A stretch of 64,000 nucleotides of DNA from Chamaea fasciata (lineage: Eukaryota > Chordata > Aves > Passeriformes > Sylviidae), in assembly GCA_029207755.1 (NCBI GenBank), contig JARCOQ010000012.1, forward strand, positions 2,500,001 to 2,564,000. Direction: 5' to 3'. Made by a program: the position numbers and the translations under genes. Shown piece by piece: positions 40,001-53,839 of the stretch (positions within the stretch are counted from its first letter, which is position 1; every line of letters begins with the position of its first letter). The notes below the pieces were generated by a model, which did not search any database, was not told the DNA's origin, and saw only the letters and a list, made by a program, of their open reading frames with translations.

Positions 40001-42937
40001 GCACGTCCGACTTCCCACATTTGGGAGCCCACGGATCCACCCTCTGTCCTATTAACTGTGTGCCCATCAGCCTCGTGTCACAGCAACGTTCAGATAGTCA
40101 GAAATCAGCACTGTCAGTTCTAATGGTAAGGGACAAGTCCCGTTGTCTTCTGGCATATCACATTTTCTTTGAAATGACTTGTCCTAGATTTTTAGATTAA
40201 AAATAACAAGTATATAATTCATATATACCACATAAATTTTATATATTAAAAAAAAAACTTAAAACCATACCTACAGTACTTTAGTACCTGACTTGTATAT
40301 TTATGTGACTATTGTTAGAAGTGACTAATTGGGTTTGATTAGCTTCATCATTAATATTCTGTCCATAATTTAACATGCTTCAATAAAATACCCTAAAGCA
40401 GTATAATGATTAGATTTCAGGAATATGTGTTTTGCAATTAAGTTGCTCTTGATTTTGATATGCAGATTAAGAAATGGTGGTCTCATTTAAAAAAAAACTG
40501 CCCTTATTAACTCAGCAGTATACTCTGAAGATTAGGTAAGAAATCCAAGATTTTCTCTTTGTATATGCTAGTTAAAATGTATTTCAATCAAGCATATGTG
40601 GGCAAATCAGATGTGATTAGTTTAAGTTCACAGTCATTCTATCTAAATGAATAATGTGTCACCTAACATTGCAAAAATTTGATTAATAGTTTATCAGTTA
40701 ATTAAAAATGGGGTTTAATTTTTCTTTTTTAGGAAAATGCAAGGTAGATATTCCTTGTCTTCATCATAAATGCAAATTATTTCAGCTTGAATCTATTGTT
40801 CCTTGCTCTCTTCTTAGCCAACTGGCAAGAAAATAAAGCTTTTAAAACCATCTCTTTTAGACAAGCAGTAAAACTTTGTTTGCTTACACATATGGCTGCC
40901 AGTTGTCCAAGTTCGAGCGGGATAATTCCTGTACATCCTCATGCCTCCCCCGACCTCTGCAGGGACTTTTTGGAGAGAGCCTTGGACAGTCTTTGCTGCA
41001 TCCCACAGCAGGTCCAGGAGGACTCTGAGAGTGAGGAGCCCAGGTAAGACCCACCTAAGGGGTCAGGGAGAGGGGAGGAGATTCCAGCCACTCTGGGGAG
41101 TAAAAGGCAGAACCCCAGGGGACAGGCAGCCCCAGCCATCCCCCAGAGGGGAGGACCACAGCCATGGGCAGCCCTCGGTGACTCCTGTTGGTCACCGAGG
41201 GTGCCTGGCCTCCCCCTGCAGCAGCAGCTCTGCAGGGCATCAGCCCATCACAAACCCAGCAGCCCATCAGGAACCCAGAGGGGCACAGGAGGAGGGTGGC
41301 AGGCAGGGCCTCAGCCAGGCTGGGGGTCTGAGCACTGCCGCTGTAGGGCTGCACCGTGTGTCTATCTATGTCTTATTTTATTATGTACAGAATATAGAAT
41401 ATTATACAACCAGAGAGGAAGGCAAGATGGAGCTCTCAGTGGTGTGTGCATTTGTGTGAGCACTCTGTACTTGTCTGCTCTGTATCCCCAGCTCTGTGTG
41501 TGTGTATATTCATGCATTTGCCTACTGTAAATATATCCTCAGCCTTGCTGCTGGTTGGACAGGAGCATGAAGCTGCAGCAGCTTCACCTCTCTCAGGCCC
41601 TCAGATCCTGCCTGGCTTGTTTTCCTCCGACGTTATGTACACAGAACAACTTGGAAAGGAAGGGAGAGGAAACTTCCTCCATCTAAGGAGCTTTGAATGT
41701 TATTTACAGACACCAACATTAATAAAATGGCAGCGCTACAGAAAGGAACAAATATGAAAAGCTAAAAACTGGGAAAACATAAAACTGGTTTCCTTCAAGC
41801 CCTCAATTAAGTTACATGGTGCAGCCACATCATATAGTTTTGATTATATTCTCCCATATTACACTTTCTACATGATTTTACATTATCCAGTGCACAGCAT
41901 GAATAGCACTCTCTGAATTAGCAAGCGTGAAATATGTACACATACACATGACATTACCCAAGTACACAATTGAAGATGCATAGCAGAGTCTCTCCTAAAG
42001 ATGCTCCTACAAGTCCCCATGACACCCTAAGGAAAACAGCCAGGATTTTAGCAGGGAACATAGCACAGCCTTCACACTGCAGGAAACACTCACAGGAGGT
42101 GCCTCTCATCACTCTGTGGGTGGGAATGCTACAGAGAGCAGCCTGTGTGCTCCCTGTAAGCATCACCATCAGAGCAGGTGAGATGGGCAGGATGGTGCTT
42201 TCTCTGGTGGCTGTTAAACAACAACCGAAAAAATTTGCCTGCTTTTCTTCAAGAAGTCTGTTCTTTTTTTTTTTTTTCCCCAGTTGGATTTTAATGTTAA
42301 AACCAGTCCAGAATATTAAAGCTACCTAGTCCTAAACAGTTGGATGAACTCCTTATGCATCCAAGTTCATTGCTTCTCCCTTCCAGCACTGTCCTCCCTC
42401 TGGCTCATACACACTGCCTCCAGTGCCCCAGGAACCCAGACTGTTCCACCCTGGTTTTGCCCACTCAAACATTTCTACACCCTTTTCAGTCTGTGCAGAT
42501 CAAACCTCTTATTTTAGTCCTTTTATCACTAACTCTTCTGTTCCCTTGTCACCTGTGCTTCACATCTTTATTTTCCTGTATAAGGCAGCCTCACAGAAAT
42601 GACTGGAAAAACTATTACCCTTTCTCCTTCTCTCCATAGCCACTATTGCTGCCACATCAGGAAGAAATCAGCTACTTAATTACAGCGTATGAGACAGATA
42701 AAATGCCAATTTTGCCTCCTATTTATAATGATCACTTAATTTTGCAGGCACCCCACAAAGAGCAGAATCTGCATGGTCCCTCGTATTTTCATATTGTTAT
42801 TAATAATCTGAGCATGAGGGGGGTGAAAGACAGAAGAGATCATATTTGCTGCTGTACAGCTCTACACTAGCTATCCTAACTGTAGCACAATAATCCTATT
42901 TGTGAGCAACTAAATGTATCTATATTAATCACTGAGT
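28011..42937. other. Intergenic DNA upstream of URI1, no gene recognised
   Basis: About 15 kb of mostly AT-rich sequence. It contains a 26-base A tract (30,649-30,674), T-rich and A-rich runs near 36,886-36,960, and an AT-rich part rich in homeodomain-type TAAT cores (about 40,200-40,720). The open frames, for example 127 codons at 35,877-36,260 and 172 codons at 40,941-41,459, match no family I know. No exon of CCNE1 or any other neighbour was found. Confidence 0.6.
30649..30674 (+). repeat. 26-base poly(A) tract
   Basis: An uninterrupted run of A. It could be the tail of a retroposed sequence, but the several hundred bases on its 5' side resemble no SINE, LINE or gene that I recognise. Confidence 0.9.
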
Positions 42938-43312
42938 CATACAATTATTGAGGTTAGAAGGGACCTTTAATATCAAGTCCAACCGTTAACCCAGCGCTAA
43001 TAAGCCCAGCACTAAACCATGCCCCTCAGCGACACATCTACACATCTTTTATACCCACCCAGGGGTACCAACTGCCCCACTGCTCTGGGCAGCCTGGGCC
43101 AGTGCCTGGCCACCCTTTCAGCGAAGGAATCTTTCCCAATATCCAACCTAAAGCTATCCTGGTGCAGCTTGAGGCCGTTTCCTCTTGTTGTTTCACTTAT
43201 TCCCTGGGAGCAGAGCCCAAGCCCCACCTGGCTGCACCCTCCTTTCAAGGAGTTGTAGTGAGCAATAAGGTCCCCCCCAAGGTTCCTTTTCTCCAGGGGG
43301 AGCTGGCCCAGC
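42938..43312 (-). mobile_element. CR1 LINE 3'-end fragment with ORF2 C-terminus relic
   Basis: The plus strand has 'gagtcatacaattattgagg', 'aagtccaaccgttaaccca', 'gcactaaaccatgcccctca', 'tgctctgggcagcctgggcc' and 'ttgaggccgtttcctcttgt', the antisense CR1 3' end. The minus-strand translation retains the CR1 ORF2 C-terminal pattern: EKRNLGGDLIAHYNSLKGG, then TRGNGLKLHQDSFRLDIGK, then RHWPRLPRAV. It is strongly 5' truncated, so it cannot move by itself. The 243-codon open frame that covers it is mostly this relic plus flanking DNA, not a host gene. Confidence 0.92.
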
Positions 43313-46300
43313 TTGTGGTCAGGGAGACAATCACTGCCCTGTCCTGCTGGCCACACTATTGCTGGCACAGGCCATGTGCCACTGGCTGTGTGCCCACCTG
43401 GGCACACCTGGCTCACGTTCAGCTGCTGCCAACCTGCACCACAAGGTCTTTTTCCACAGGCAGCTTTCCAGCCACTTCGTCCCCAGTTTGGAGCTCCACA
43501 CGCTTTCCTGACATAAACAGTCCCTTCCGACCTTATAGACATCTTTTGATTGATCAAGAAGAAAGATAAAAAGGGAAAGAAAAGCATTATTTGGTTATCC
43601 ATTGAGTAAAAATGGAAGAAAACCATTAATAGTACAGGAACTTTAAAATCTCCAACTGCAAGTGGGAATGTACAGTTACAGACAACAGAGGTTGTCTTAG
43701 GGGGCTTTGAGTAACCTGGAAATATGGATCCATCAGGAAACACAACTCACTTCAGTGGAAGCTAGGAATGCTCAGACTTCTTAAAATCAGGTCCATAAAG
43801 ACTAACACCTAGAGAAGTGTGTCCCTAAGATAGCCAGAAACTAATTGGTCATGGATAATAATATAACATGCTTGCCCTCCACCATTAATATGGGGCTATA
43901 TTAATATATCATGGCTTGGTAACATAGTATGACTGGAATCTATATCAAATGATTATGTCGATGGTCCATTAAGCAAGTAGTGCATTAAACCAATAGAAGA
44001 GCATTAGGTGTTTGCTCCATAAATGGGTATATAACAGCAGGTTTAGGATTTAAGACTCCTCAATAAACGCAATATTATATAAGCTGCAGGTTAGCAACAA
44101 ATTTGCTCTACCTCGTTGATTTCCATATAGAACCAGACACAAGGAGCCATTTTCTATCCTAAGGTTTGCACTGTAGCCAATTAATATGAAGTATTTTCCT
44201 ATGAAAAGCCATACAAACATGACCATGTAATTCCCTTCTAACAGAAATGTTTCATTAGCATTTCTGATAGAGGTCATCAATTCTTCTTCGTCGCGTTACT
44301 TCCATCTTGTCCAGCAATTATTTACAATACCAAGGACACCAAACACATTTCCTATGCCTTCCCCCTCCCCCTCCACCAATGTTTGAGTTCAGCTTGTCAC
44401 AAAAGTTTAGTGATGATAAAAACTCTTGGACAGGCGCCTGTGCAGGATGAAACCCTTCCTGTAGTGCCCAGATGTTGAAAGGAAACTATTCAGATGAAAG
44501 AGGTTTGACTTCAGTACCCATTCCTCCTGCAGGGTTGCAATGAGGACTTCCAAAAAGAAAAACAAGCAAATAAACCACCACCAAAAAAAAAAATCAGACC
44601 ACCCACCACAACAAATTCAAGTTGTAATTGGAGATATTTACTCACATTTCCAGGAAGGCGCTGAAATTGCAACACTTGCACAGGTCACCACACAACCATC
44701 ACCTGACATCTGACCCAGCCACACCAGGTGGAAGCTGGACAACAGTGTCAAGGTGAGGGGCACCACATAACAACAGGAAGGTCACCAAGAGCTGAGTCCC
44801 TCCAATGTCAACCTCTGTCTCTGGGCACAGCATTAACCCCAAGGTCACTTCAGTTGTGTTTTGCCGTACAGCCTCTGCCAGGCACGCCCAAGACTTGCCT
44901 GGCCTCTGTCACTGCAACTGGCAAAAAACTTCTGACAAGAGGCTGGGTTGCTCTGCACCTCCCCAAGCCTTCCAGCCTTCATCTTCAAACCATCTGCAAG
45001 GAAAATTCCTTCCACCTTTTTAAGAAAACACAGGAGACCATTCTTCAAACAAAGAAAGAAACTGAAATTAAATTATAAAAATCTTTGAGTATGTCCTGTC
45101 CCACCAGCAGGGCACAGGGCTGATGTCCTTCAGCACACAGCTAAGTCATGGCAGCAATCACTCCCCCACCAGCACCTTCCCAACCTGCCTGTCCTGCACA
45201 CTAGATCGAGTCACCTCTTTTTTTCTGTATCCTTTAACAAACTCACATAAATAAAAGCCATGTGGTATTGATAGACACTATTACTCTATAAGAAAGACTT
45301 CAAAACAACAACTTGGATAGGAGATGCAGAACCCAAAGGTTCAGGCCAGTTATTATAAACTGAAAAGGAATTCAAAAATAAACCACAAAGTCACTCGGTA
45401 CAAGCTGCAGCTGGGGGCCGGGGCCACATGTCTCCCTCTGCACGAGCCGAGGAGCAGCAGAGCTTTGGGGGGCACAGACCCTGCATCCCAGAGCTCCCCC
45501 AGCACTGTCTGTGTGGTTCCACACAGCCCAGCCCCGGTTTTGGGCAGCTCAGCTGCAGGTCCATGCCCAAGGCCAGGCAAGCTGCCATCACTCAGTGCCC
45601 CTTCTCCTCAGCAGGGCTGTCACCACCACTCCCTTGCAGCACGCTCCTGGGGTTCCCAACACAGCTGTCCCCACCTCTGCCCCCCTCAAGAGCTGCCCAG
45701 TGCCAGTTCCCACGCACCTCCCATGCTGAGGCCTCCCCCAGCCTTTCCCTTCCTGGGGTTTTTCCTCAGCACACACTAGTTACAGCTCTCCTGGATCTCT
45801 CACACATCAAGCACAGAGTGCTCCCCTCCACATGTGTTTTCTGTTCATCGGTACACGGATCTGGTGACAGTAATCCTCCTTAGTTTCAAAATGGTTAATG
45901 GCTTTGGGCTCAGCTTCTCTCCACTGTGTGTTCAGCTTTCTGGCCTCTACAAAGCGAGCATAAAACAGAGTTTCAGACACTTCTGTTCACTGTGCACAAG
46001 AGTAGAGTGCTTGAAAAGATGCAAGATAGTGAAAAATCAGTGCGGTGTGTTTCTGCCTCTTTCATGCCTGCCAATATCATTTTAAAAAAATCAATAGATT
46101 GCAATTTGCATTCATTTTAATACATTTGCATAAACTCAGGCAAATACATTGAAAGCTTTGTCCCTAACAACTGTAAAGTTATGCTGGAGCAAAACACCAG
46201 CACCGAGAGCTCATTGCAAGCTGCTGCCTTGGGGGGCTGGTTAAAGTGGGCAGGTTTTCCTCTCCCTGCTCAGTCCCACCTGGGCAGGCAGCGTGGGCAG

Positions 46301-48569
46301 GGAGCAGGGCTGGGCTCTGCCCTGCAGCATGCTTGGGAGGGATGGGCACGGCCCTGCCTACAGCAAGGCAACCACGTGGTGAGCCCAGACTGGGTTTATG
46401 GCTGCAGGTAAGTTCTCAGGCTCAGACCCTGAGCAGTCTGTTTTGTTTCACTCCCACATTTTGGAGCCCGGTGTTAGGCCCCTGAGGAGTTGATCAGGTT
46501 CACGCCACCTGCAGCAGTCACTGAGCAGGAGATAGTTCAGGGACGCACAGAAATGGGGTTTGACATCAGGACATTGGGGCTGGAGCAGGCTGAAAACCTT
46601 TCTTCCCTTGACTGAGCCTCTAAGTCAGATCTCTTGAGTTCACCTAGCTCCACCAGCAACCGTTTCTCTTTCCAAGGAGGTGTATTCCATCTCCCCAGTC
46701 CATATCTGATGAGGTATAACATTAAATCCCATGCAAGACTATGGGATTGCTTGAAAAAAGCCTTAGGTTTGCTGGCTCTCAGTTGTGTTCCTCCACAGCA
46801 GCATCTCTTCGGCCTGTGGTACAACCTGCTACACGGTGGGGCTGTCCCATGCCCTGCAAGGCACCAGGCACTTCCTGGCATGGCCCAGGTACAACCAAGC
46901 AGGCAGGTAAAGCCACAAGCCCCCAGATCCACGCTGCACATCCCAAGGTTGGCTCTGTGCAGCTGCTCAGTCCTTCAGCAGGGCACACAGCCCACCCCAC
47001 CACCCCAGAGCAGCCATCCCCCAGCCCTCAGCAAAGAGTCGGAGCAGAGACAGGACTTCTCCAAGGTTTTCAAGCCACGTTGTTCTGTCGAAGTGGTGGT
47101 GCCCCTCAAGCTCAGCACTCAGGCACAGGCCATGAGCAGCACCACCAGAGCCTACCAAGCTTTTAGGGGAAGAAAAATAGTGCTGCTTACAGGCCTAAAA
47201 CAAAAAATACAAGGGTCAAAATTAAATGAGTGACGGCTTTTCTGCAAGATGTGTAAAATATCACCGAGAGAATAAAATCTGCAGTCAGCTGGAATATGAA
47301 TAGTAAAAAAAAATTCACAAATACACAGAGGCCTTCAACAGTGTATCTAGACCAAAGAGGAGCAATGTGTTGGAAAAAATTCTTTCAAATTCAGTTCAGA
47401 AAAGCTGATTTCTGATGTTCTTCAACTCAGAACTTGGAATAATTTTTTCCCCTGTAGGAACTTATACAAAAATGACAAAGAAGGAAAAATATATAAAAAG
47501 CCAAGAAATAATGACTTTTTAATCTTTGATGATATCTACTCAGAGGGTAACTATCTACAAGGATTGCAAAATTTAACCTATCATTTCCATAGTGACAACA
47601 GAATTTATGGATTAAAGATTTATAGAATTTAAACATTTGGAACGAAACCATCTGGCTCCGCAATAGCCAGCCCCAGACTTAGTGCTTCAATAGCTAGAGC
47701 TCTTCCCACTGAACAAAAGCCAAACCTCAAGTCATCAACAGCATCTGGCTATGATAAAGCCCTGCCCCAGCACCAACTATTCAGAGATGCTCTTCTAAAT
47801 TAGCAGGATGCGCCTGAGAAGCTGAACTGCACAAAGGGGCAAGTGGAGACACAGTAGGTGTCCTCCGGGAAGGCTGGAGAAGGTGCTGAGCGTGGTGCAG
47901 GAGAAGGTGCCTCACTGGGGCAGGAGGAGGAGGACTGAAGCTGAGCAGACGGACTCCATGTTTTAAATGTGCTCTCACAGGGGCCAGTTGCTGTCTGGGT
48001 GCTCAGATGTTTGCAGCTGGAGAGGAGGCAGCCCCTGGGAGCAGCCAGCAGGGTGGTGCTATGCCAGGGAGGGTGACAATGCAGACCCCACCCCAAGGAA
48101 GCCACCTCCACACTCTCCCTGTCCCCATCCTGGGGCTGGGGACCCAGACCACCCAATTCCCCATCAGGGAAGCAGGATCTCCAGGGCTGGAGTGGCCAGA
48201 GGCTTGCTCCCCACCCAGCCACCAGCCCATTGGGAAGCCACTTCTGTTCCTCGATGTTAAGGTAGAAATAGAAAACTTGAGACGAATCTCTGACATTTTA
48301 AAACTGCATTTGCACTAACAAATGTAGATGACACATTTATTGACATTGTAACAACTCCTCCAGGACAACTACATTTTTAAAAAAGTGGAAGAATAAAGAT
48401 AAATCTCCCATAGATACTGCAATGAATCTTACCCTGACATCCTAACAGCTCTGATTCAATCCTTGAATAGGGAAGAGCTCATTAAAAATATCTTCCCCAG
48501 CCGCTGCATGGGGCCGATGGCTCCTTCAGCCCAGCCCCAGCGACTCCCGCGTGCAGCTGGTGATGCCAG

Positions 48570-48770
48570 ACAGGCACAATTTATGGTTTCATGAATTTGA
48601 TGAAGTGATATATACACTCAGATTAGTATGTTTGTAAGAATTGCTAAGGTTTCAGGCCCAGATTTTGTGAACTACAAGTTTAATTGGCCCGCGATTACTA
48701 TGACTGCATATGCAAATTAGATCAGCGCAATTTCACATGTAAATGGCCATAAATTGGGCACGCCGAGCCT
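48570..48770. promoter_or_regulatory. Candidate conserved non-coding element with octamer and homeodomain motifs
   Basis: A sharply bounded AT-rich, non-repetitive block inside GC-richer DNA. It contains ATGCAAAT (48,710-48,717; POU/octamer), TAATTGG (48,681-48,687) and GATTA-type cores in a short span. It has no long open frame and no repeat signature. Its regulatory role is inferred only from composition and motif density. Confidence 0.3.
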
Positions 48771-49217
48771 GCTGTGGACTCACTGCCACTCGAGCCAGCC
48801 CCTGAGCGCTCTACACCTGCATCTTGCTGGTGCTGCTGCCCTCAAGATCCATCTACACAGCCCAATATTGCTGAGAAACGTGGCTGGAGAAAGCGCAGAG
48901 TGATGCACGACCAGAGCACGGCAGGCAACCGAAAAACTGAGCCAGAACCTCTCCAAGGAGGCTGCTTCTCTCACCCCGTGAAATCCTCACCCAGGCTTCT
49001 GCCAAGGGCTTGTCCACACTACTACCTCACCAGAAACTAGAAACAAATTTTACCCCAAAGTTTTTCATACAGGCTTGGTCGCACTTCAGAATTTTCATAA
49101 GTTTTCCAGACTTCAGCGCCTTGCCCCAGGGCAGCCTCTCTCTCCTGGGATTTGATTCAAGCCACGTGTCCACAGTTAATGGGAATCCTGAGCAACAGGA
49201 CTGAGACCCAGCCCTCA

Positions 49218-49260
49218 TTTTAAGGCCATTTGGACCTGATTTAAGGCCATTTGAACCTGG
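49218..49260. repeat. 22-bp tandem duplication (two copies)
   Basis: Two adjacent copies of a 22-base unit beginning 'tttaaggccattt', differing at one or two positions. No function is evident. Confidence 0.9.
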
Positions 49261-50610
49261 ACTGGTGTATTTCCACCCGTGGCCTGGAGCTTTGGTGCAC
49301 TCCAGGGCAGCATCTTACCTTGCTGCAGAGCTGGGGACACCCAGCTTTGGGGTCCAGGGGGGGATGCTGCAGCAGCTGGGGGCTCTGCAGAAGAGCCACC
49401 CGATCCTGATCGAGCAGCTTCTGCTCTGTTTCCCTAAATATCTCATTTGCACTCTGTAGTTGTTGTTGCTCTTTTTATGAAGAAAGACTTCAGATCTTCA
49501 GCCATGGACTTGGAGCTCTTCAAAAAGAAAAAATTCAAAGGCTAAAAGCCTAATATTAATGAAGAAAAACAGAGCTATGCAAGCCTGAGACAACTAATAA
49601 CCTATGCAGAGCTATAAACTGATAAAGATTTGCTGGTCTTTAGTAAGAAGCGAAGCACCAAGAGTTTTCATATAATAGGAAGACTCCAGCATTCAGTCTA
49701 TCTGAACAAGATGCTTTCGGCTCAGTTTCCTCAAGACTTTTGTGCCATTTATGGACCATTTCTGCATGTAAAACAGGAAATTAGTGCACTAAAAATGACT
49801 TATGCACCAAATTAGTCTGTTTTCATACCCACAAAATCCCAAAGCAGCTCTATTTAACTCTGACCCAAGTATTCACCTCAGGGGTGAATTACCTAGAGAA
49901 GCTGGAGTCAGATGGAAAAGCATTTGCAGCTATAGGAAGCTTATTTTACATATTCACCAATAACTTCATTTTGTGGAAACAAGTGCAGGTTTGGTGCATG
50001 TCGTGCCATGACCCAACGTGGCAGCACCAGATCCCCACAGACCTGTCCCTTCTGACCACGTCTGCTCTTCTCATGGCTTTCCATTTTAGATGAGCCCTAA
50101 AAATACATTCCAAAATAAAAAACGAATCCAGGGTACCCAACCTCGATAACCTGCACACGTTGCAGTGCTACAATTTCCACAGCCTGCTGCAGCTGGGCTT
50201 CAAATCTCACACAGGTCTCGTATTCCCACATGGAATATTCCTTCCACGTCATCCCCTGCCTGACGCAGGGGCTGAAGGCACTTGGGAATGAAAGCTAAAC
50301 ATGTTGTACAACAGCCTCCTAGACTGTGGAACTTGTTCCCACCCATTTTTGGGGCATTTTCCAGACATATGAGTATCTTCCCAGTGCAGGAGGCACCACT
50401 CCAAACTTCCCTGTAACTGTTTCTCAGCCTCTGGGTGTGGGTTAGCTTTTAGGAGGCCACAAACAAGAACTGGAATAGAAATTTATATCTTTTGCTCAAT
50501 GCAATCTCCTCTGTTTACATCTGCAAGCTACATCAGCAAAAAACATCCTGCACAGATGAACTCTACAAGTACATAATAAATAAATAATAACAATAACAGT
50601 TTGTGTTAAT

Positions 50611-50790
50611 ACAGCACCTCTAATCCAATTATCTGAAAGCTCTTTGCAAATACTAATTAATTAAGTCTTGCAACACCCCTGTGACATAGGTTATTATTAT
50701 CCCCACTTTATATATGATAAACTGGAGTCACCAGAATTCAGCTTCCCTCGAGCATGTGCCTAGAGCAGCACAGCCAGAGCCCATGAGCTG
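50611..50790 (-). repeat. MIR/CORE-SINE-like ancient SINE, minus orientation
   Basis: The plus strand reads as antisense MIR: 'aaagctctttgcaaatacta', 'attaattaagtcttgcaaca', 'cccctgtgacataggttatt', 'attatccccactttatatat', and a degenerate '...gcagcacagccagagcc' end. All blocks are in the order expected for a reversed MIR. It is intergenic, about 24 kb upstream of URI1. Confidence 0.78.
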
Positions 50791-53739
50791 TGCTCCAACA
50801 CCACACATCACATCACTCTGGAAAGAGTTTCTTCTGTGAAGACCATCACACTACAACAGCAGAAGGATGGGAAGCTTCCCAGCCACTACAGGATACAGCC
50901 AGAGCCAGCCCTCACACACAGCCGAGCACCAGGCTCCTACTTGCTGCTTTCCTGCTTCAGGGGATCCCTGCAAACCCACACCGAGGGAAGATGAGGTCAC
51001 ACCCTGCCTCTCCAGACATTAGCACAGCATGAAGCAATAGTTATTTACCTTGGGTCCACTCCAAGGCCAGGCTTGCAAAACAAAGGGGTACTAAGAAAGA
51101 GCTCAAGCCCCAAAAGGGCTCACAGGAGCCCAGGACTCTTTCCTGGGTTCGGTTTTCTTTAGGTGCTGTGAATTTCAGCATCCCCTGAAAACTCTGTGAT
51201 TTATGGCAGGTGGAGCCATTTGTGTTTCGTCAGGAAACAGTCCAGCCCACATGTACAGGTAGGTGGAGGTTGGAGGGAGTGGTGCCGCTGCCCAAGGGCT
51301 CCCTCGCCCTCTTGCCTGTGGCAGCCAGGGAGGCTTGGGCTCAGCCCCAGCTACGCAGATAATCCACCCTGCTGCCTTTTACATGTCTCAGCAGTTTCAG
51401 TGCTCACTTTTTTCATAAACCTTTAGAAGATACCCTAACATCATGGAAGCAAATAATTTTTTAGCTTGCATTTTATGAAAAATTAATAAAGAAGTGAGTT
51501 TCTTTTGTTTAAAAGAGAGAGAGTTGCTGCTCGCTCTCTGTGGAAAGCAGGCTGTGTTACTTTACGTATCAGGAAAATTGAGGCAACATACCTCTGAAAA
51601 TTATTCTTTTTTTGCTCTCTTCTGACAGGGAAACACATACAAAGGCCTTGTGATCTGTTAGAACTCCTTTATGCCCACACTGTTTTCAATCATCTGCTGG
51701 AGTTGGGGAGAGTTTTTGGAGCTCCCTGGACCAATCATCCAAGTCCTCTTTGGTACGCTTTTGGCAGCAACGTGGTTGGAACCATCCATCACCTCCTTTC
51801 AGCTTACCCCAACACCAATGAAATGGTGTGAAAATGGTAATATTTTACATTCCAGTTGTACCTTTTCAGGAACATGCTGACCTTCAGCCCAGAAGTGTGT
51901 TTCTGTCAAACCCATCCCTGCTGTGCACCGAGCTGTGCTTGGTAGTAACAGGGGGGAACCACCCTTTCATCTGCAGTGAAATCCATCCTCCCCATCTCCA
52001 ACCTCCAAGTAATAAAATTCACACAGCTAAATGAAAGATGTTGTTAATTATTTTATGGACTCATTGCCAATTCATTCTCTCCCGTGTTATAGTGAGGTCA
52101 GTTAGATGCTGCAGCTTTCCTGCTTCCCCAGCAGCACCACACGTGCCATGTGGAGAAAAACGGGCAAGAGGAAGGTGTATTGCTTTAAGTCAAACAAGAT
52201 AAGGCGTGTTTGCCACTTGATTACTAAACCTAGGAAAGATCAAACGGCTCCACTGGAGGAGAACTGGGTACAGCAGCTCATGGCAAGTGCTGTGGCTAAT
52301 TCCAGACCAAAGGGGAAGCAGGATAAGAGGAAATTTATGAGTAAGCTCTCGAAGTAATGAAACGAAAGTAATGCTGATTGGCCTCATTTGCAGCAGTTCA
52401 AAAGCTGATCAGCATCGCTGAAGTAGTGAAGGATCAACTGACAATCATTTCCGTGGTGAGGAGCGGAGCTGACCCGCGGAACACAGCACAGGGGGTCCGA
52501 GCACGGGGGCCACAGCTGCCGGCCCCCAAATTCCCTCTCGGCATCACCCGGACATCCTGCTGGCCCTGCCAAGGCACCAGCCCAGCTTCCCTGGGAAACG
52601 GGGAATGCAGCGCTGCTGATGACCAGAGCAGCTCACGGGGCGCTGTGGAATGGGGACACAAAGCCGGAGAGTGGGAGAGCCCGGAGACAGCTCCCAGGAG
52701 CTGAGCACCGCGCATGGAAAGCACTGCCCCAGAGCAAAGAGGAACCTGTGACCAGGTGGTCTTCACAGGGACAGGACGTTGCCTGAGATCCCATCAGGAG
52801 CTCCTGTCCTTGGAGATGGAGGGGCTGTGGCAGCCCGGGGGGACCATGGCCCCTGCAGCACGATATCTTCCCTGAAAGCAATCACGGGACCCAGGAACCA
52901 ACAAATCCACATGAAAGCTGCTGGATCTTCAGCTACCCTAGAGCCTGTATTTAGGATAACAACGGTCTGTAGTGTGCTCGCCCAGAAATGGGGTGGGGAG
53001 GAAGAGTGCCACATTTGTTATTAATATACCTTTGCTTCGAGACTGAGCCTGACCCGTGTCCCGGTCAGAGTTGTGTGGGAATACATTAAGAACATGGAGC
53101 CATCTGGAAAACGTGTGATTCCATTGAATTTGGACAAAACCATCTGACTATAGGTTGTAATGAAACGCTGATGGAACATGCAGTTTATGGAAATGTTTGT
53201 CTCTTCCTGGCTGATGCGCTGTATTATGACTAATTTTTGAAGGCCACATTGCATTAAGTCAGGATGTGCAGTGGAAACAACATGCCTGATAAAATCTTAT
53301 GTGAGACAATGAATTGTAATATGTACATTTTAAGACTGTGGAGAAAAAAAAACCCCGGTCTTTTCCATCTGCATATTGATCCAAGTAAGCACAAAATCGC
53401 TGACCGTAAGCAAATACAGCCAAAACCATTGTGTTTCCAGTAGTGTTTCACATACCTGGGAGGGAAGAAAAAAAAAAAGATGAACCCCAGATTAACAGAG
53501 TACTTTTGAGCTTGGTATTTTGACACTGGACACAGTGAGCTGGTTTAGTTTAGTCACTGTAATGGAGAGAATACTAATCCACTCCTGCACCGGCAGTTTT
53601 ACAGGACACAGTGGTTGTGCCTCAGTGAATTTCTTCCACACCAAACTTTATTCGCGTGGAGAACAAAATCCTCTAAGGGCCCAAGAGTTCCCGTGTGTCT
53701 GTGCTGTGGCCCTGCGTGAGGCTCTCAGGGCTGGGCTGC
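50791..53739. other. Intergenic DNA, no gene recognised
   Basis: Unique-looking sequence between the MIR copy and the second CpG island. Open frames are short and on both strands. The block at about 53,050-53,260 is AT-richer and could be a conserved non-coding element. Nothing else is identifiable. Confidence 0.55.
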
Positions 53740-53839
53740 TCCGCCAGAAATAATCCCGCACGAGAAACGTCTTGTTTTGGAGTGGGAGGGATGGAACGGC
53801 ATGGGGACAGACGGGAGTCTGCGGGCGCTGCGGGGGAAT

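Larger units (their letters stand above)
43313..50610. other. Intergenic DNA, no gene recognised
   Basis: Mixed composition, with GC-richer but CpG-poor blocks at about 44.7-48.3 kb. The longest open frame away from islands and CR1 is 199 codons at 46,634-47,233 on the plus strand. It has no recognised domain, and the opposite strand is also open over part of it. A 22-bp tandem duplication lies at 49,218-49,260. A possible conserved non-coding element lies at 48,570-48,770. Confidence 0.55.

Noticed and set aside
43012..43743. 243-codon minus-strand open frame
   Set aside because: Its C-terminal third is the relic of CR1 ORF2 and the rest is flanking sequence without a domain.
46634..47233. 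199-codon plus-strand open frame
   Set aside because: No recognised family, no splice or promoter context, and the opposite strand is open over part of it. Kept only as a note in the intergenic entry.
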